From contig JANQOW010000114.1 in NCBI GenBank assembly GCA_028285595.1, positions 1 through 39,747 of the forward strand: DNA of 39,747 nucleotides. Reading direction: 5' to 3'. Below are positions 35,260 through 39,747 of this stretch, piece by piece (position 1 is the stretch's first letter; each line of letters starts with the position of its first letter). Under the pieces are notes generated by a model, which saw nothing but the letters and a program-made list of their open reading frames with translations, ran no database searches and was not told where the DNA came from. This DNA is from Hyphomicrobiales bacterium (lineage in GTDB: Bacteria > Pseudomonadota > Alphaproteobacteria > Rhizobiales > CAJQND01). A program made the translations under genes and the position numbers.

Positions 35260-37496
35260 GAGAACCGGTTGTTTCGCGGGAACCCTTTGGGGGGCAGGCG
35301 ACCAGCCTGCGCGCGCTTGCCAATCCAATCGCGCAATTTCTCAACGGTCCAGGTGCGTCCTGCGGAATCTTGCCAGGTGAGCCCGTCGGCGAGCTTGAAC
35401 GTCTTGGCGTCAGACAAGCCTCCGTCCTTGTAGCTCTGGAGCTTATTGCCCCGACCTCGGGTCATTTCCGGCAGATCCTCCAGGGGGAAGATCAACAGCT
35501 TGCGATTTTCTCCAACGACCGCCACATGATCATCGCCCTCTTTGAGGCGTGAGCAGGATTGCGCTTCGTTGGGCAGCTTCACGTTAAGCACTTGCTTGCC
35601 TTTGCGGGTGTTGGCCACCACTTCTTCTTCGGCCACAACAAAGCCGCGCCCATCGCTGGACGCCACGATCAGCTTAGCCCCCGGCACGTGCACCATCAGC
35701 GAGACGATGTCATCTCCGGCATCCATATCCGCCATGAGGCGGACCGGCTCACCGTGCCCGCGCCCGCCCGGCAGGCGGTCTGCCCCGAGGGTGTAGAACT
35801 TGCCGGAGGAGGAGAGCAGCACCAGTTTGTCCGTGGTCTCGGCGTGGAACACGAACCGGCCCTTGTCGCCATCCTTGTAACTGAGGCCGCTGGTGTCGGC
35901 GAGATGGCCCTTCATGGCGCGGATCCAGCCCTTTTCAGAGCAGACCACGGTCACCGGCTCTTTTTCGATCATTGCGGCTTCCAGATCGAAATCGCCTTCC
36001 GGTGCTTCGGCAAACTCCGTGCGCCGCTTTCCAAGCTCGGTTTTCTTGCCGAATTTGGCGCGGGTTTCGCGGATCTCCTCAGAAATCTTCGTCCACTGGG
36101 CGTCCTCTGAGCCCAACAGTGCTTTCAGCTCAGCTTGCTCCGCAGTGAGCTTGTCGTGCTCGGTGCGGATCTCCATCTCTTCCAGTTTGCGCAACGATCT
36201 GAGGCGCATATTCAAGATGGCTTCGGCTTGCACGTCACTCAAGTTGAAGGTGGCAATGAGGCTGGCCTTTGCATCGTCCTCTTCACGAATGATGCGGATC
36301 ACCTCATCCAGATTGAGGTAGGCCACGAGATAGCCGCCCAGAACCTCCAGCCGGTGGGCGATCTTCTCCAGCCGGTGCTCGGTGCGCCGCACCAGCACTT
36401 CCTTGCGATGGTCGAGCCATTGCCTCAGCACATCGCGCAAGGAGAGAACGTTGGGGACAAGGCCGCGCGAGAGCACGTTCATATTGAGCGAGATACGCGC
36501 TTCAAGGTCGGTGACCTTAAAGAGGGATTCCATGAGCACCACCGGGTCAACCGTGCGGCTGCGTGGCTCCAGGACCAATCTGATGTCTTCTGCGCTTTCA
36601 TCACGGATGTCGGCCAGAAGAGGCAGCTTGCGGGCCTGCATCAGTTCGGCGATCTTCTCAATCAACCGGCCTTTTTGCACCTGATAGGGCATCTCCGTGA
36701 CCACGATGCACCAGGTGCCGCGACCCAGGTCTTCGGTTTCCCAGCGGGCTCTAACGCGGAACCCGCCGCGCCCGGTCTTATAGGCCGCCTCAATGGTGGC
36801 GCGGTCATCGATGATGATACCGCCGGTGGGAAAGTCAGGACCCGGGACGAATTCAACAAGCTTGGCAGCGGTTGCATTGGGGTGCTTGATCAGATGCAGG
36901 GCCGCGTCACACAACTCGCCCGCATTGTGGGGGGGAATGTTGGTGGCCATGCCGACAGCGATGCCGCTGGATCCGTTGGCAAGAAGATTGGGAAACGCAC
37001 CGGGCAGAACGATGGGTTCAGAATCTTCACCATCATAGGTCTCGCGGAAATCGACCGTGTTCTCATCGATCCCGTCCAACAGGGCCATGGCCACGTCTGT
37101 GAGCCGGGCCTCGGTATACCGCATGGCCGCAGCATTATCGCCGTCAATATTGCCGAAGTTCCCTTGACCATCCACCAGCGGATAGCGCACGGCGAACTCC
37201 TGGGCGAGACGCACAAGCGCGTCATAGACGGACTGATCGCCATGGGGGTGATACTTACCGATCACATCCCCCACAACGCGTGCGCACTTCTTGAAGCCCT
37301 GTTCCGGGTTCAACTTCAACTGCCGCATTGCATAGAGCAGGCGCCGATGTACCGGTTTCAAGCCGTCACGCACGTCAGGCAGAGCCCGGTGCATAATCGT
37401 GGACAAGGCATAGGCCAAATAGCGCTCTTGCAGCGCCTCGCGCAGATTTATGCTCTCTGCGCTGCCGTCTGGTGGGGGGGATACGATCTCGCTCAT
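35256..37496 (-). CDS. parC: DNA topoisomerase IV subunit A
   Basis: A 746-residue ParC, which with ParE separates linked daughter chromosomes. The N-terminal winged-helix/tower part has the catalytic Tyr127 in [12 protein letters not shown]. The quinolone region reads [20 protein letters not shown] (residues 81-100), with Gln88 at the position of E. coli ParC Ser80 and Asp92 for Glu84. A coiled-coil segment (about residues 360-490) is followed by the C-terminal beta-pinwheel. GyrA-box wording (QRRGGKG) is absent, which favours ParC over GyrA, as does parE nearby. It is divergent from the sulfatase gene. Confidence 0.95.
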   Translation of the reverse strand: MSEIVSPPPDGSAESINLREALQERYLAYALSTIMHRALPDVRDGLKPVHRRLLYAMRQLKLNPEQGFKKCARVVGDVIGKYHPHGDQSVYDALVRLAQEFAVRYPLVDGQGNFGNIDGDNAAAMRYTEARLTDVAMALLDGIDENTVDFRETYDGEDSEPIVLPGAFPNLLANGSSGIAVGMATNIPPHNAGELCDAALHLIKHPNATAAKLVEFVPGPDFPTGGIIIDDRATIEAAYKTGRGGFRVRARWETEDLGRGTWCIVVTEMPYQVQKGRLIEKIAELMQARKLPLLADIRDESAEDIRLVLEPRSRTVDPVVLMESLFKVTDLEARISLNMNVLSRGLVPNVLSLRDVLRQWLDHRKEVLVRRTEHRLEKIAHRLEVLGGYLVAYLNLDEVIRIIREEDDAKASLIATFNLSDVQAEAILNMRLRSLRKLEEMEIRTEHDKLTAEQAELKALLGSEDAQWTKISEEIRETRAKFGKKTELGKRRTEFAEAPEGDFDLEAAMIEKEPVTVVCSEKGWIRAMKGHLADTSGLSYKDGDKGRFVFHAETTDKLVLLSSSGKFYTLGADRLPGGRGHGEPVRLMADMDAGDDIVSLMVHVPGAKLIVASSDGRGFVVAEEEVVANTRKGKQVLNVKLPNEAQSCSRLKEGDDHVAVVGENRKLLIFPLEDLPEMTRGRGNKLQSYKDGGLSDAKTFKLADGLTWQDSAGRTWTVEKLRDWIGKRAQAGRLPPKGFPRNNRFS

Positions 37497-37593
37497 GGCA
37501 GATTATCTATCTGATTTGCTTGAGTCGGAAAACACGCTACCGTGCCGCAAAGTCCGGGTGAGACTTGAGATATCAACAACTTGGAGCAGGATC

Positions 37594-39027
37594 ATGGCAG
37601 CGAAGAACATGCTGATCATCATGTCAGACGAACACTCGTTCGAAACTGCCGGCTGCTATGGCCACCCGATCGTGCAAACGCCCCATATCGACCGTTTGGC
37701 CGCCCGGGGCACGCGTTTTACCAACGCCTATACGCCGTCGCCCATCTGCGTGCCCACCCGCGCTGCGATCCAAACCGGCCGGCATGTGCATGAGATCGGC
37801 GCCTGGGACAGCGCGACCCCCTATGCCGGATCTCCGCCCTCCTGGGGCCATGAACTGATCAAGACCGGACGGCGCTCTGTGTCTATTGGAAAGCTGCATT
37901 TCCGCAGCGGCGAGGACGATAACGGGTTTGATCCGGAAATCGTGCCCATGCATGTGGTCAACGGGGTGGGATGGATCAGTGGCTTGTTGCGGGACGAGTT
38001 GCCACCGAACGCAGAACCCTCGCGGGAGTATGCAGAGATGATCGGGCCGGGGGGATCAACCTATGTGGATTATGACGAAAAGGTTTGTGCGGCGGCTTGT
38101 GAGTGGCTGACAACAGACGCGGCGGCATCAGATGTCCCCTGGACCGCGTTTGTCTCAATGGTGGCGCCCCATTATCCGCTCACACCGCCTGAGCGCTTTT
38201 ACGATCTCTATCCGCCTGACGAGATGGACGCACCACGCGACCCGCTGGCCTATGAGCGCCACCCATTTTTGAAGATGTTTCGCGAGTTCTGGAACTTTGA
38301 GGATTACTTCACACCGGAAAGCCGGAACGTGGCGCGGGCGAGCTACTATGGGCTGATCTCTTACATGGATGACAATGTCGGGAAGATCCTCGCCGCGCTG
38401 GAAGCATCCGGTGCCGCAGAGGACACGCTGGTTGTCTACACGTCCGACCACGGCGATATGATCGGCAATCACGGCTTTTGGGCCAAATGCACCATGTATG
38501 AGGATTCTGCGGGCGTGCCTCTGGTTATGGCCGGCCCCGGGGTGGAAGAGGGCAAGGTGATCGATGATCCCTGCAGTCTCCTGGACATCTACCCCACCGT
38601 GCTTGATGTGGCCGGCATCGAGCCTCAACTGGATCAGGCGCCGCGTGCAGGGGTCTCGTTGCTCAAAGCGGCACGTGGTGAGGCTGCCGGACGCACCATC
38701 CTCAGTGAGTACCATGACGGTGGATGCAAGAGCGGCTTCTACATGGTGCGCTGGGACAACTGGAAGTACATAGACTACTTAAGCTTTCCGCCTCAACTGT
38801 TTGATTTGGATGAAGATCCACTGGAGTTGAATGACCTGGGTCAGGCGGGAACGCACGCCGTTCAGCTGGCCGAAGGCCGCCGACGCTTAGAGGCGTTTCT
38901 GGATCCGGAGGAGACCAATGCCCGTGCACTCAAGGAGCAGGCGCACAAGGTGCAAGAACATGGGGGGCGCGAGGCTTTGCTGAGCCTTGGCACGTTTGGA
39001 TACACACCGATTGAAGGTTCAACCTAA
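37594..39027 (+). CDS. Sulfatase (choline-sulfatase-like, type I formylglycine)
   Basis: A 477-residue sulfatase of the alkaline-phosphatase superfamily. The N-terminal metal site is IIMSDEHSFETAGCYG (Asp12). The signature is C-V-P-T-R at residues 52-56, whose Cys52 would become formylglycine, followed by AAIQTGRHVHE. The second metal site is YTSDHGDMIGNHG with Asp285-His286. The HG.W.K..MYE segment and the C-terminal FDLDEDPLELNDLG are usual for choline-sulfatase-like members. No signal peptide is seen, so it is probably cytoplasmic. The substrate is unknown. TTGGAG upstream supports the start. It lies on the plus strand between parC and parE, both on the minus strand. No formylglycine-generating enzyme is in the window. 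Confidence 0.9.
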   Translation: MAAKNMLIIMSDEHSFETAGCYGHPIVQTPHIDRLAARGTRFTNAYTPSPICVPTRAAIQTGRHVHEIGAWDSATPYAGSPPSWGHELIKTGRRSVSIGKLHFRSGEDDNGFDPEIVPMHVVNGVGWISGLLRDELPPNAEPSREYAEMIGPGGSTYVDYDEKVCAAACEWLTTDAAASDVPWTAFVSMVAPHYPLTPPERFYDLYPPDEMDAPRDPLAYERHPFLKMFREFWNFEDYFTPESRNVARASYYGLISYMDDNVGKILAALEASGAAEDTLVVYTSDHGDMIGNHGFWAKCTMYEDSAGVPLVMAGPGVEEGKVIDDPCSLLDIYPTVLDVAGIEPQLDQAPRAGVSLLKAARGEAAGRTILSEYHDGGCKSGFYMVRWDNWKYIDYLSFPPQLFDLDEDPLELNDLGQAGTHAVQLAEGRRRLEAFLDPEETNARALKEQAHKVQEHGGREALLSLGTFGYTPIEGST

Positions 39028-39034
39028 ACGTGCT

Positions 39035-39747
<713 letters not shown>

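Noticed and set aside
36135..37514. Open frame of 459 codons on the plus strand opposite parC
   Set aside because: Shadow of parC; composition is unlike a protein and no domain is visible.

Overview
The window looks like a chromosomal segment of an alphaproteobacterium, most likely a member of the Hyphomicrobiales (Rhizobiales). Three things point there. The first is the rplM-rpsI-argC order. The second is a complete 14-gene nuo operon followed by birA and ribonuclease J. The third is the block M48 protease - dsbA - accB - accC - aat - DUF2155 - mlaD - NDUFA12. The DNA is G+C rich and tightly packed. It is core genome, with no insertion sequence, prophage, CRISPR array or integrase visible, and no gene-free stretch longer than about 220 bases.

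Layout. 1-1082: an enoyl-CoA hydratase cut by the left edge, divergent from a PaaI-type thioesterase. 1137-2522: a promoter and structured leader, then rplM and rpsI, a bidirectional terminator, and a small secreted protein on the opposite strand. 2683-5936: argC, the complex I accessory subunit NDUFA12, mlaD, a SAM methyltransferase and a DUF2155 protein. 5834-10795, minus strand: aat, accC, accB, a DsbA-like protein and an M48-TPR protease. 11020-14759: an aminotransferase, two small proteins of unknown function, a SRAP (YedK/HMCES-type) gene with a LexA-type box in front, tRNA-Ser(GCU) and a phytanoyl-CoA dioxygenase homologue. 14983-32562: nuoABCDEFGH, two small membrane genes of unknown function, nuoIJKLMN, birA and rnj. 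32565-39747: aspS, a second enoyl-CoA hydratase, parC, a sulfatase and the C-terminal part of parE.

The centre of the window is respiratory complex I. All 14 core subunits are encoded in one direction with overlaps or gaps of a few bases, and the accessory subunit NDUFA12 sits about 11 kb upstream. NuoE carries a long Lys/Ala/Pro linker and a C-terminal helix-hairpin-helix-like domain. Two 86-residue, two-helix membrane proteins sit between nuoH and nuoI. They align to each other without gaps and look like an ancient tandem duplication. They are the best candidates here for undescribed complex I accessory or assembly factors.

Other points of interest are a perfect GAAC-N7-GAAC box before the SRAP gene, a 103-base convergent overlap of the DUF2155 and aat genes, nearly gapless convergent gene ends in general, an 8-residue tandem repeat in RNase J, a Gln at the quinolone-contact position of ParC, and competing hairpins in front of rplM. 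All assignments were made by reading the sequence; no database search was run.
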